Positions 35,093 through 43,386 of a stretch of DNA of 61,872 bases are shown in pieces; the first letter of the stretch is position 1; each line of letters opens with the position of its first letter. The stretch comes from Tissierellales bacterium (GTDB taxonomy: Bacteria; Bacillota; Clostridia; Tissierellales; JAOAQY01): contig JAOAQY010000213.1 of the NCBI GenBank assembly GCA_025210965.1, positions 1-61,872 on the forward strand. The letters are read 5' to 3'. Made by a program: the position numbers and the translations under genes. The notes under the pieces are model-generated. The model did not search any database, was not told where the DNA came from, and worked only from the letters and a program-made list of their open reading frames with translations.

Positions 35093-35965
35093 CTAGATTT
35101 TGTCCAATATTTCGGTCTTTTTAGTCTTAAATTCATCTTCAGTCAGAACTCCTGCTTTTCTCAATTTATCTAATTTCATAAGTGTGTCATAAAAATCGTT
35201 GCTTTCTTTTAAATTTTCCTCTAAATCTTCCGTATCAAAATCATTTAATTTATTCTCGATAAAATCATACCAATAGTCTGCTTCTTTCTTTATTTCCATG
35301 TAAATATCAGATTCTTTTTTTATTTCTGACCCTGGTTTATTGAAAAAATCAATATAGAATACTGGTCTAGTCCAACTGTTTACAACTATTTTGAGTCCCA
35401 ATTGGTATGCAACATCAATTCCCTTCTCTTTTGTAACTGGGAACCCTAAGAAATCTTCAATTTCTCCATAATGAATTTCTTTCAAAAGTTTTTCATTTTC
35501 AATGTATTGACGTCTCTTCGAATTTATTTTATGTCCATTTTCTAAAAGTTCTACTTCTAAAATATTATCAAATAAAAATACATCATAATCAAAAAGATAC
35601 TTTATATGATTTACAATATATGCTCTTTGCTCTTCTTCAACTTGTTTTTTTGCCTCTATAATACTGAGCCCATCATTTTTTACCCTTTTATTTATCTCTT
35701 CTAACTTCTCATCATCACTTAATATGGCTTCTCTATACCTAAAAAAAGCTATTTTTTTGCTATTTTCATCAATTACAATTCCATCCTGTCTAACGCGATT
35801 TATATATTTATTCGTAATAGTAAAATTTGGAATTGCATTTAAAAATGCATAATCTCCTTTTTCCATCTCTTTCATATAACAATCTACGCAAAGATGTTTG
35901 CCCTTTATAACATGAGTCGCCAACAATTTAATTTTTTTGTCACATAGTGCACATTTATTTGACAT
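35093..35965 (-). CDS. Protein with N-terminal zinc finger and C-terminal SHOCT domain
   Basis: Four cysteines at residues 5, 8, 26 and 29 (CALCDKK and CVDCY) form a treble-clef-like zinc site. The last 30 residues, LMKLDKLRKAGVLTEDEFKTKKTEIL, are a SHOCT motif, a short helical module thought to promote oligomerisation. The 230 residues between contain strands resembling a PH-like or DUF4428-type region (INSKRRQYIENEKLLKEIHYGEI), but no catalytic motif. There is no membrane segment. Function unknown. The gene is monocistronic between HU and the TetR gene. Confidence 0.75.
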   Translation of the reverse strand: MSNKCALCDKKIKLLATHVIKGKHLCVDCYMKEMEKGDYAFLNAIPNFTITNKYINRVRQDGIVIDENSKKIAFFRYREAILSDDEKLEEINKRVKNDGLSIIEAKKQVEEEQRAYIVNHIKYLFDYDVFLFDNILEVELLENGHKINSKRRQYIENEKLLKEIHYGEIEDFLGFPVTKEKGIDVAYQLGLKIVVNSWTRPVFYIDFFNKPGSEIKKESDIYMEIKKEADYWYDFIENKLNDFDTEDLEENLKESNDFYDTLMKLDKLRKAGVLTEDEFKTKKTEILDKI

Positions 35966-36036
35966 ATGAACACCTCCTCTTTTTCATTCTATACCCTTAG
36001 TAATTTATAATAACCTATAATATCCCTTTTTTACAT

Positions 36037-36075
36037 AAAAAAAGATGCTAATGTTTTCACATTGGCATCTTTTTA
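36037..36075. terminator. tetR-type gene terminator
   Basis: AAAAAGATGCTAATG pairs with CATTGGCATCTTTTT, 20 bases after the stop of the minus-strand regulator gene at 36096. Confidence 0.88.
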
Positions 36076-36095
36076 TGAACTGCCTACTGCAATAT

Positions 36096-36692
36096 TTAAA
36101 ATAGCATGTTTTTCACAAGTTTATTTAAAAACAGTAGATTTTTCTCTCTCTCTTCTGGAAATGCTACTATCAAGCTCCATATATCCATAAACAATATGCC
36201 TACAAATCTCACTTCCATTCCCTCATCTATATTTACTATTCCTATTTCATTCCACTCTTTTATTTGATTTTCTATCTGCAATAATAATTTTCTTCTAATT
36301 ACATTATCTGATTTTTCTTCTTCAAAATGCAAATCTTCTCTTAACTGCATTTCGAGTGCATTTGAATTTACAGTCAAATACTGTGAAATCATATGCTTTT
36401 TATCAAACATATCATCATAAATTTTTTCAAGGCTTTTTCTTACAAATTCTATCTCATGCCCTCTAACATAATTTATTCTTGCAACGTTTTTTATAGTTTC
36501 TTCCCAGCTGTTGTCAAATACCGCATTAAATATATCTTTTTTATTAGAATAGTAATTATAAAGTGTCCCAACTGCAATATTCGCATCTAATGCAATACTT
36601 TTCATGTCTACTTGATCATACTCTAAAGTTTCAAACCGTTTTGTAGCAGAATAAATAATTTTATCTTTAACATTCTTTATTATTTTTGGCAT
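36096..36692 (-). CDS. TetR/AcrR-family transcriptional regulator
   Basis: The N-terminal 50 residues form the TetR helix-turn-helix: KDKIIYSATKRFETLEYDQVDMKSIALDANIAVGTLYNYYSNKKDIFNAVF. The remaining 140 residues are helical and would hold the ligand pocket. The start at 36692 follows GGAGG; a longer frame needs a TTG start without RBS. It is divergent from the PspC-LiaF-like-cls genes 140 bases away, and may control them; that is inference. Confidence 0.88.
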   Translation of the reverse strand: MPKIIKNVKDKIIYSATKRFETLEYDQVDMKSIALDANIAVGTLYNYYSNKKDIFNAVFDNSWEETIKNVARINYVRGHEIEFVRKSLEKIYDDMFDKKHMISQYLTVNSNALEMQLREDLHFEEEKSDNVIRRKLLLQIENQIKEWNEIGIVNIDEGMEVRFVGILFMDIWSLIVAFPEEREKNLLFLNKLVKNMLF

Positions 36693-36833
36693 AGATCCTC
36701 CACTTTTTGAATTAAGTTCATAATCTTTCTTCAATTATATCAAATGATTTTTTTTAAATCAAATAGCTTTTGTATTTTTTCTTCTCTTCGGCTCTAATAC
36801 TATGTTATACTCTTTTTAGAGGGGGATTTATTT

Positions 36834-37256
36834 ATGAAAAAACTTTATCGCTCAACTAACACAAAAATAGTATCTGGAGTTTGTGGAGGTTTAGCCGAAT
36901 ATTTTGATTTAGACCCAACTTTAATTCGCATAATATGGGCTTTTTCGTCAATAGTATCTATTGCTATTGGAGTTATAGTTTATATAATATGTGCGATTAT
37001 AATACCATGCAATCCCAATTTAAGTTCGAAACCTAAAATTTCGCTAGAAAAGAAAAAAATTAGAAGAAAAAAAACTTTTAAAGCGAGCATTTCAAATTCT
37101 CGTTTTGCTTTCTTCTTGATTATTCTAGGAGGTATTCTTCTTCTAAATAATTATATTGATTTCAATCTATTGGACTTTGACTACTTATTTCCTCTAGGCT
37201 TAATAGCTTTAGGCTTAAATTTATTACTTAAGGATCGTGAATCTAATGAAAGTTAA
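36834..37256 (+). CDS. PspC domain membrane protein
   Basis: The first 60 residues are the PspC domain: KLYRSTNTKIVSGVCGGLAEYFDLDPTLIRIIWAFSSI followed by a membrane helix with IYIICAIIIP. A second pair of hydrophobic segments stands near residues 88-125 after a very basic linker (KKKIRRKKTFK). PspC proteins sense or relay membrane stress. A GAGGGGGA RBS lies upstream. It overlaps the next, LiaF-like gene, so the two are translated together. Confidence 0.9.
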   Translation: MKKLYRSTNTKIVSGVCGGLAEYFDLDPTLIRIIWAFSSIVSIAIGVIVYIICAIIIPCNPNLSSKPKISLEKKKIRRKKTFKASISNSRFAFFLIILGGILLLNNYIDFNLLDFDYLFPLGLIALGLNLLLKDRESNES

Positions 37257-38175
37257 ACAAAATCTAGGTATTTTTTGCATACTTGCGGGTTTGTATCTTA
37301 TGGTCGAACAATTTGGTCTATTGAGCTTTTCATTTTTATTTTTATTAGCAAAATTGTGGCCAGTTTTTTTAATTGTATCTGGTTTTCAAATTATATTTTC
37401 TGAAAATAAAAATACTAAATGGTATATTTTAATAAGTCTAATTATGGTATTTTTTGGTTATAGTTTCTACTTAGAATTGGGTACAGAACAAGTAGCATCT
37501 AAATCACAAGAAAGTATACAAAATAATTATACTGATGAAAGTAAAAATAAGGTTGTTGAAAAAGTTAATATTAAAAATACTACTAATCATACTACCGACT
37601 CCAACGAATATTATTCTCAAATATCTAAAATTAGTAGCGATATTGACAAATTAGAGCTTTCCATGAGTTTAAATTCTGCAATGCTAAGTCTATCTTCAAG
37701 TAATTCTAATTTGCTTTATGACTTACTTGCACCTAAGAATGTTAAATTGGACTCACTAGAAGCAAAAAATAGCACAAAGATAGCTTCATTAGCTGATTAT
37801 GGATCAAATGTAAAAGATTTTGTTCAGTTACATCTTTCGACTAAGGTAAAAATTGATCTTGATCTTAATTTGTCAGAAAATCAGAATCATAGTTTAGATT
37901 TTAAAAATCTAAATATAGATAATCTGGATATTACTACAAGCTCTTCAATTTTAAATATGGAGCTTTCTGATCAGAATCAAAATTTAGAAATAAATCTACA
38001 TGGATCAGATAATAGTATTCAACTTAATGTCCCTAGTGACTACACTTTGAATATTTATGGTGATTTAGATGATATTAATATAGCTGAAAACTCAAAAACT
38101 TTGGGATCAAATTCTGACAAAGAATTGAATATCACTTTGAATCTGGACTCTCAAACTAATGTTTATATCAAGTAG
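37246..38175 (+). CDS. LiaF-like membrane protein with extracellular beta-strand domain
   Basis: Residues 1-75 hold about three hydrophobic segments of the LiaF/LiaI transmembrane type (LGIFCILAGLYLMVEQFGLL, LWPVFLIVSGFQIIF). A long hydrophilic linker follows, then from about residue 125 a serine- and asparagine-rich domain with repeating short strands (LELSMSLNSAMLSLSS, LDITTSSSILNMELS, NLEINLHGSDNSIQLNV), like the C-terminal domains of LiaF/DUF4097 proteins. The start at 37246 lies within the end of the PspC gene, after a weak AAGGA. Role in envelope stress signalling is inferred. Confidence 0.75.
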   Translation: MKVKQNLGIFCILAGLYLMVEQFGLLSFSFLFLLAKLWPVFLIVSGFQIIFSENKNTKWYILISLIMVFFGYSFYLELGTEQVASKSQESIQNNYTDESKNKVVEKVNIKNTTNHTTDSNEYYSQISKISSDIDKLELSMSLNSAMLSLSSSNSNLLYDLLAPKNVKLDSLEAKNSTKIASLADYGSNVKDFVQLHLSTKVKIDLDLNLSENQNHSLDFKNLNIDNLDITTSSSILNMELSDQNQNLEINLHGSDNSIQLNVPSDYTLNIYGDLDDINIAENSKTLGSNSDKELNITLNLDSQTNVYIK

Positions 38176-38210
38176 CTTTTCATTTTAAGTAATCATCTAA
38201 GGAGGTCTAT

Positions 38211-39665
38211 ATGCACTTACTATTCAATATTACAGGTACATTTTCGGTTCTAATACTCATCAACATGGTTCTCGCCTTTACTCTTATTTTTTTAGAAAAA
38301 AGAAATCCATCTAGTGCATGGGCGTGGCTCATGGTACTTTTGTTTTTACCTGGAATAGGTTTTATTCTATATCTCTTAATAGGTCAAAATTTAAGTAAAT
38401 CTAAAATGTTTCAATTCAAAGCAGATGAAGATATAATGATGCGAAATTTACTTGATGAACAAAAAAATCAATTGCAAAATCAAACAATCCACTTTGATGA
38501 TTTGGCTCTACTCGACTATCGCTCAATGATGAGAATGTTGCTTGTGAATGACTATTCTTATATAACTCAAGATAATTCAGTAGAGATATTAACTGATGGA
38601 ATTCAGAAATTTGATTCATTGATAAATGATATAAGAAATGCAAATGATCACATTCATATGGTTTATTATATAATCAAAAATGATGAACTATCAAAACGAA
38701 TAGTACATGAACTTACTAAAAAAGCTCGCAAAGGAGTTCGTGTTCGATTCCTATACGATGCGTTAGGCGGCAGAACTTTGACAAAGAATTTTTTTAAAGA
38801 TCTTCGCGCTGCTGGTGGAGAAGTATCTGTATTTTTCCCATCCTTGCTAAGTTTAATCAATCCACGTATCAATTATAGAAATCACCGAAAAATCGCTATA
38901 ATTGACGGATTAGTTGGCTACATTGGTGGATACAATATAGGTAATGAGTACGTAGGCTCTAATAAAAAATTCGGTTATTGGAGAGACACTCATTTGAAAC
39001 TTTCTGGTAGCTCTGTTTATAGTCTTCAAATTCGTTTTTTACTTGATTGGCGATATTCAACTAATACGGATTTACCTATTCAGGATCACTTTTTCCCATC
39101 TCATAGTGGTTTTGGAAATAAAACTATACAAATAGTTTCAAGTGGACCAGACTCTAAATGGGAACAAATAAAAAATGGATATATAGCACTTATAAATAGC
39201 GCTAAAAATACCATTTACATACAGTCACCATATTTTATTCCAGATGATAGTGTACTAGAAGCCTTAAAAATAGCTTGTTTATCCGGTATTGATGTTCGTA
39301 TAATGATTCCAAATTTACCCGATCATCCTTTTGTTTATTGGGCAAATAGATCCTATATATGGGAGTTATTAGAAGCAGGAGCTCGCGCTTATGAATATAC
39401 TAATGGTTTCTTACATGCTAAAACTATAGTCGTTGATGGAAAAGTTTGTTCTGTTGGTACTGCTAATTGGGATGTTCGAAGTTTTAAACTCAATTTTGAG
39501 GTAAATGCTTTTGTATATGATTCATCTGTTTCTAAAGAAATGAATTCTATATTTGAAGAAGACTGTAAACTCTCAAACGAACTATTTTGGGAAGACTATC
39601 AAAATAGATCTATTAGACAAAAATTAAATGAATCTGTCAGCAGATTACTCTCTCCAATATTATAA
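38211..39665 (+). CDS. cls: Cardiolipin synthase (phospholipase D type)
   Basis: Cls joins two phosphatidylglycerols to cardiolipin. Two N-terminal membrane helices (residues 5-27 and 37-60) include the conserved NPSSAWAWLMVLLFLPGIGFILY. The two catalytic HKD motifs are HRKIAIIDG (about residue 225) and HAKTIVVDG (about residue 403). Length 484 residues is standard. It follows the LiaF-like gene with AAGGAGG upstream and ends at an intrinsic terminator. Confidence 0.95.
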   Translation: MHLLFNITGTFSVLILINMVLAFTLIFLEKRNPSSAWAWLMVLLFLPGIGFILYLLIGQNLSKSKMFQFKADEDIMMRNLLDEQKNQLQNQTIHFDDLALLDYRSMMRMLLVNDYSYITQDNSVEILTDGIQKFDSLINDIRNANDHIHMVYYIIKNDELSKRIVHELTKKARKGVRVRFLYDALGGRTLTKNFFKDLRAAGGEVSVFFPSLLSLINPRINYRNHRKIAIIDGLVGYIGGYNIGNEYVGSNKKFGYWRDTHLKLSGSSVYSLQIRFLLDWRYSTNTDLPIQDHFFPSHSGFGNKTIQIVSSGPDSKWEQIKNGYIALINSAKNTIYIQSPYFIPDDSVLEALKIACLSGIDVRIMIPNLPDHPFVYWANRSYIWELLEAGARAYEYTNGFLHAKTIVVDGKVCSVGTANWDVRSFKLNFEVNAFVYDSSVSKEMNSIFEEDCKLSNELFWEDYQNRSIRQKLNESVSRLLSPIL

Positions 39666-39697
39666 AAAGCTTACTCTTTAAAAAGAGTAAGCTTTTT
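39664..39697. terminator. Bidirectional terminator after cls
   Basis: AAAAAGCTTACTCTTT pairs with AAAGAGTAAGCTTTTT around a two-base loop region; it also serves the minus-strand gene ending at 39702. Confidence 0.9.
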
Positions 39698-39701
39698 CTT
39701 A

Positions 39702-40790
39702 TTATTCTAATCCATTTTTAAGTGTCTTAACAAAATCTTGTGCATTAACTGCCATTGTAGTTACTTCTAATGTTCCTCTATCTCTCAATTTGTTTAAGAT
39801 AAACTCTGAAGTATCAATAGCATAGATATATACTGGTCTGATTTCTCCATCTTTATCAATATAAGATGGTGTCATATTTCCAGATGCAATGGTGTGTAAT
39901 TGAGTTGCCAAGCAAATCAATGTCGTAGCTCTTCTTGTATGATATCTCATAGCATCTTGAGCTTCATAAACATTTGCATAAACTGGAGGCAATGGACCAT
40001 CATCTCTTATTGAACCAGCTAATACATAAGGCACTCCTGATTTTTCACAAGAATAAATGATACCATCTTGAATATTTTCATTTTCAATCAATGCTTTTAT
40101 AGAACCATGTTTTCTAGCAACATTTATAAGATCTAAGTGATTATAATGTCCCATTGGATATGGCTCTTGTGAATAAATATCTACTCCTAATGCAGTTTTT
40201 AAGTATCCACCTTCTAAGTCATGAGTAGCTAAAGCATTACCCGCCATAAGTGCACTTACATGTCCATTTTGAACTAACCAGCTAACAGCATCTCTAGCAC
40301 CTTTGTCAAATGATACAGCAGGTCCTAATACCCAAACAACATGTCCGTTATTTTTTTTTTCATATTTCAATAATTCTATTAATTCATCATAGTCTTTTGA
40401 AAATGATGTCTCACGGCTACGTCCTGTTCTAAATGCAAATACTTCACCATTTCCATCAGCTGATGTATTAAATCCATCTGCATAAACATAGATTCCTTGT
40501 GATGCATCTTCTGTTCTTCCAACTACAACCAAGTCACCTTTTTTTAAGTTTCTAAACTCTTTTGCTTCAACTCGGCCATTTTCAAATACTCCAACGCAAT
40601 CCATTCTTGATTCATGAGCTATGTACCATTTGCCCTCTATCTTAAAGTATTCTGGATAAATAGAAAGTGCATGATACTTTTCTGGTGCAACACCGTCTTT
40701 CTCAACAGCAACTAACTTACACTCAGGTGCATTTTTCAAAAATTCTTGCTCAAAATTCGGTTCTGTATACTTTGGCATTTTAAAACCCAT
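39702..40790 (-). CDS. TIGR00300-family protein (LOR/SDH conserved region; ornithine cyclodeaminase/ArgZ-like)
   Basis: The 362-residue protein contains the strongly conserved blocks VLGPAVSFDKGARDAVSWLV, VSALMAGNALATHDLEGGYL, YNHLDLINVARKHGSI and VLAGSIRDDGPLPPVY, which I associate with TIGR00300 proteins. Members include an archaeal NAD-dependent ornithine cyclodeaminase and the C-terminal part of cyanobacterial ArgZ/AgrE, so conversion of ornithine to proline is a plausible reaction, fitting amino-acid fermentation. The catalytic arginine-dihydrolase domain of ArgZ is absent. RBS AAGGGA lies eight bases before the ATG. Monocistronic. Confidence 0.72.
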   Translation of the reverse strand: MGFKMPKYTEPNFEQEFLKNAPECKLVAVEKDGVAPEKYHALSIYPEYFKIEGKWYIAHESRMDCVGVFENGRVEAKEFRNLKKGDLVVVGRTEDASQGIYVYADGFNTSADGNGEVFAFRTGRSRETSFSKDYDELIELLKYEKKNNGHVVWVLGPAVSFDKGARDAVSWLVQNGHVSALMAGNALATHDLEGGYLKTALGVDIYSQEPYPMGHYNHLDLINVARKHGSIKALIENENIQDGIIYSCEKSGVPYVLAGSIRDDGPLPPVYANVYEAQDAMRYHTRRATTLICLATQLHTIASGNMTPSYIDKDGEIRPVYIYAIDTSEFILNKLRDRGTLEVTTMAVNAQDFVKTLKNGLE

Positions 40791-40956
40791 CGAATCATTC
40801 CCTTCGTTTATGTTTTATCGTTCTCTTCCTAGATTATAACCCATTTCGATTTAAATGTCATAATTTTGTCAAAATTGTTATAAAAGGATACCGATTCCAT
40901 TACATTATACAACATAATAATTATACAATCAATGCATATTTATTATTTTACCAATT

Positions 40957-40989
40957 AAAAAACACACTTTTCATTAAAGTGTGTTTTTT
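40957..40989 (-). terminator. Terminator of the LiaRS-like module
   Basis: AAAAAACACACTTT pairs with AAAGTGTGTTTTTT around TCATT, nine bases after the PspC gene stop on the minus strand. Confidence 0.9.
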
Positions 40990-40997
40990 ATTCTTCA

Positions 40998-41300
40998 CTA
41001 ATCTTTTTTACTTAAATCTGGCCCACTATGATCTGACTTTTCTTCTGATTGATCTTGTTCGTCATCATGAATTGTATACTCTGGATTGTGGACATCTTTG
41101 CTCATTATATCTCTCTTTTCAGGCAATATAATCCACATCGCTATATAAGCAATGAGCCCTGTGCCATAAAATATTGCCCAAAGAGCCCAAATCACTCTTA
41201 TTATTGTCGGATCTATTTCAAAATACTCTGCAACGCCCTGACAAACACCACCAAGTTTAGCATACTCACTATTTCTATACAATCTTTTTTGTACTGCCAT
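40998..41300 (-). CDS. PspC domain protein with acidic tail
   Basis: Residues 1-62 form the PspC domain (RLYRNSEYAKLGGVCQGVAEYFEIDPTIIRVIWALWAI) and one membrane helix (YGTGLIAYIAMWIILP). The last 40 residues are strongly acidic and hydrophilic (DDEQDQSEEKSDHSGPD). The ATG at 41300 follows AAAGGTG. It is the last gene of the minus-strand stress module, 20 bases after the DUF4097-like lipoprotein, and parallels the plus-strand PspC gene at 36834. Confidence 0.9.
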   Translation of the reverse strand: MAVQKRLYRNSEYAKLGGVCQGVAEYFEIDPTIIRVIWALWAIFYGTGLIAYIAMWIILPEKRDIMSKDVHNPEYTIHDDEQDQSEEKSDHSGPDLSKKD

Positions 41301-41319
41301 CAAAATCACACCTTTCATT

Positions 41320-42192
41320 TTATTCTATAATTATATCTCCAACTGATGATTCTAATTTCAATTTATTCTTGCCTTCACCTACAATGCCTTTTACTTCATC
41401 GTCTTTCTTTTCAAATACTTCCGACAATATTCTATCAAATTGTACATCACCAACTGAAGCTTCAGCATCAATATTGAAATCAGCCTCATCATTATTTAAT
41501 TTAATTTTCAAATCTGATGTAGACACAGTGTAATCTAAATCATAATCAAATTTTACGTACTCAATAGTAACATCTCCAGTTGAGCTCTCTCCAATTATAT
41601 TACCTTCAACATTTTTAAAATCCACATCTCCAGTTGATGAATCGACTGAAATATTTTCAGATGACAAATTGTCAACAGCTATATCTCCCGTTGAACTTAT
41701 AAATTCTGTATTATTTGCTTCTAATTTCGATATATAAATATCTCCTGTGCTACTGTGGCTTTTAAAACTATCCGCTATTATATCTTCTGCATTAAAATCG
41801 CCTGTTGATAGCTCTATATCATATGATTTGTTGTAAGTTTTTGGCACACTAATCTTCAGTTTAGGTGATCTAGTAAATCCAACATTTATAATCAATCCTT
41901 CACTTTCTCTCTCTGCATTTATTCTCAAAACCTTTCCTTCTGAAACACTAAGTTTTGGACCCGAATCATACGTCTCTAGTTTTACTTCTACAAATTCACT
42001 ATCTACCCTCTCTAAATTCACATCAGTTATGGACGTATCTATTTCTATTTTTTCTACATTTGACAAATCTTCAATCTTTGCTTCTTGCACAATAAGTGAC
42101 TGCTCATTTTCTATTATTTTTATTTCACTACACGACGATAATGTCAGGACCATGAAAATAAATGCAACTATTTCTAAACCTCTATATTTCAT
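41320..42192 (-). CDS. DUF4097-like lipoprotein with SSTGD repeats
   Basis: A signal peptide ends in the lipobox TLSSC with cysteine 21, so the protein is lipid-anchored outside the membrane. The mature part is a beta-strand repeat domain in which short strands alternate with turns of the form SSTGD(I/V), seen at least five times between about residues 140 and 215, then SVGD turns near the end; this is the DUF4097 pattern. The ATG at 42192 follows GTAGGAGG. Probably a sensor or effector of envelope stress; no enzymatic motif. Confidence 0.85.
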   Translation of the reverse strand: MKYRGLEIVAFIFMVLTLSSCSEIKIIENEQSLIVQEAKIEDLSNVEKIEIDTSITDVNLERVDSEFVEVKLETYDSGPKLSVSEGKVLRINAERESEGLIINVGFTRSPKLKISVPKTYNKSYDIELSTGDFNAEDIIADSFKSHSSTGDIYISKLEANNTEFISSTGDIAVDNLSSENISVDSSTGDVDFKNVEGNIIGESSTGDVTIEYVKFDYDLDYTVSTSDLKIKLNNDEADFNIDAEASVGDVQFDRILSEVFEKKDDEVKGIVGEGKNKLKLESSVGDIIIE

Positions 42193-42202
42193 ATTTTGCC
42201 TC

Positions 42203-42721
42203 CTACCTTTTTTTGTTATTATAGTTCTGCCATATAATAAGTACTCCTGCAATTATGAGTCCAATTGGCCAAACATTATTTACCAAAATTACTGTAGCTT
42301 CCCATTCAAGTACAGATACACTAAAAACAAATGCTCCAAATATACACAATATTACACCTACCCTAAATGCCCAACTCGGAACATAATATCCCCTCTTAGA
42401 TGTCCGTCCACTACTTATAAAATGAATAGCTAAAAAACTCAAACCTAAAAATTCGAAAAATAGCACGCCATCCAGAATTCCTAGATCTACAACATCCTCA
42501 AGCATAGCGTATAGTGAAATTGATGTAATTATACTTCCAGCAACTAGTAAAGCATTTTTTCTATTAGTGTAATCGCTTCCTGATACTAAATATCCAACTA
42601 AAAACATTGCCGCCACAGCTAACCCACCTGAGCCATCTGGCATATTTATATACCTAGATATAAGCATGGAACATCCAAGAAGAATTAATATCGCAGCAAA
42701 AAAATTTTTATTATTATTCAT
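42203..42721 (-). CDS. LiaI/LiaF-TM-like membrane protein
   Basis: The 172-residue protein consists of about five hydrophobic segments with short polar loops, ending in WPIGLIIAGVLIIWQNYNNKKR, a sequence typical of the LiaF transmembrane domain. The start at 42721 follows AAAGGTGGGA. It heads the second effector unit (with the DUF4097-like and PspC genes), behind a promoter carrying the 27-bp element. Confidence 0.8.
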   Translation of the reverse strand: MNNNKNFFAAILILLGCSMLISRYINMPDGSGGLAVAAMFLVGYLVSGSDYTNRKNALLVAGSIITSISLYAMLEDVVDLGILDGVLFFEFLGLSFLAIHFISSGRTSKRGYYVPSWAFRVGVILCIFGAFVFSVSVLEWEATVILVNNVWPIGLIIAGVLIIWQNYNNKKR

Positions 42722-42759
42722 ATTTGTTCCCACCTTTCTTTTGTTCTCTTTATATTTAA

Positions 42760-42800
42760 ATTATAACTCTCAAACAAGTCATATGATAAGTTACTGAAGT
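42760..42800 (-). promoter_or_regulatory. Promoter with 27-bp conserved element, copy A
   Basis: The minus strand has a conserved element at 42774-42800 with the core ATCATATGACT, then 11 bases, then a perfect TATAAT (42760-42765). A normal -35 hexamer is missing; the element occupies its place, as expected for activator-dependent promoters. It drives the gene starting at 42721. Copy B is at 44143-44183. Confidence 0.65.
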
Positions 42801-42815
42801 CACTAAATTATAAAA

Positions 42816-42856
42816 GTGCAACAAACAAATACTTCTAAGTATTGTGTTTATTGCAC
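42816..42856 (-). terminator. Long hairpin between the two effector units
   Basis: GTGCAA/TTGCAC and AATACTT/AAGTATT arms form a nearly continuous stem of about 19 pairs. On the minus strand TTTTATAATTT follows. It ends the unit 44118-42873, or attenuates read-through into the next. Confidence 0.65.
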
Positions 42857-42872
42857 TCTCAAAAATAAATCT

Positions 42873-43373
42873 TTATGCTTTCCTGCTATTTTGAGCAAGT
42901 ATAAGTAACCCTGCAACTATCAAAACTACTGGGAATATCCATTTGAGTTTTAGAATATGAAGTATTGACCATCCCCAAAAAAATGTTGTATATGAACTTA
43001 TGGCTACAATAGTCAATATTCCAATTGGTATCAGCAAGCCGCTATCTCTTTTATCAAAAATGTATAATTGTAACAATCCAAATGCTACTGCTAAAAGATA
43101 TACCGGCCAAGTATATTTTGTATAACCCCAATTTGTCATAATTTCAAATAAAAACAACAATCCCAGTATAGTAAGTATTCCTCCAGGAACCAGCACTCCT
43201 GGATTTTTCCTAGTTGAGAAATAGGAAATCTCAAATATCAGTCCTGGTATTAGTAAAAACAATGGCCATAATTGACCAATATTAGGTAGTTCAATACTAG
43301 TATACCTTTCCAATAGCACTACAATTCCAATAATTATAAATAGTATTCCCCAAAAACTATTCGTTTTTTTCAC
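42873..43373 (-). CDS. LiaI/LiaF-TM-like membrane protein
   Basis: The 166-residue protein has about six hydrophobic segments in two similar halves: FWGILFIIIGIVVLLERY with LWPLFLLIPGL early, and WIFPVVLIVAGLLILAQNSRKA at the end. This is the pattern of LiaI/LiaF transmembrane domains without the extracellular part. It starts 13 bases after the lipoprotein gene upstream, with an AGGGGAGGG-like RBS close to the start, so the two form one unit. Confidence 0.8.
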   Translation of the reverse strand: MKKTNSFWGILFIIIGIVVLLERYTSIELPNIGQLWPLFLLIPGLIFEISYFSTRKNPGVLVPGGILTILGLLFLFEIMTNWGYTKYTWPVYLLAVAFGLLQLYIFDKRDSGLLIPIGILTIVAISSYTTFFWGWSILHILKLKWIFPVVLIVAGLLILAQNSRKA

Positions 43374-43386
43374 AATTATCCCTCCC

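Noticed and set aside
42029-42433. Open frame of 134 codons on the plus strand inside the DUF4097 and LiaI-like genes
   Set aside because: It spans two oppositely oriented supported genes and has no RBS.
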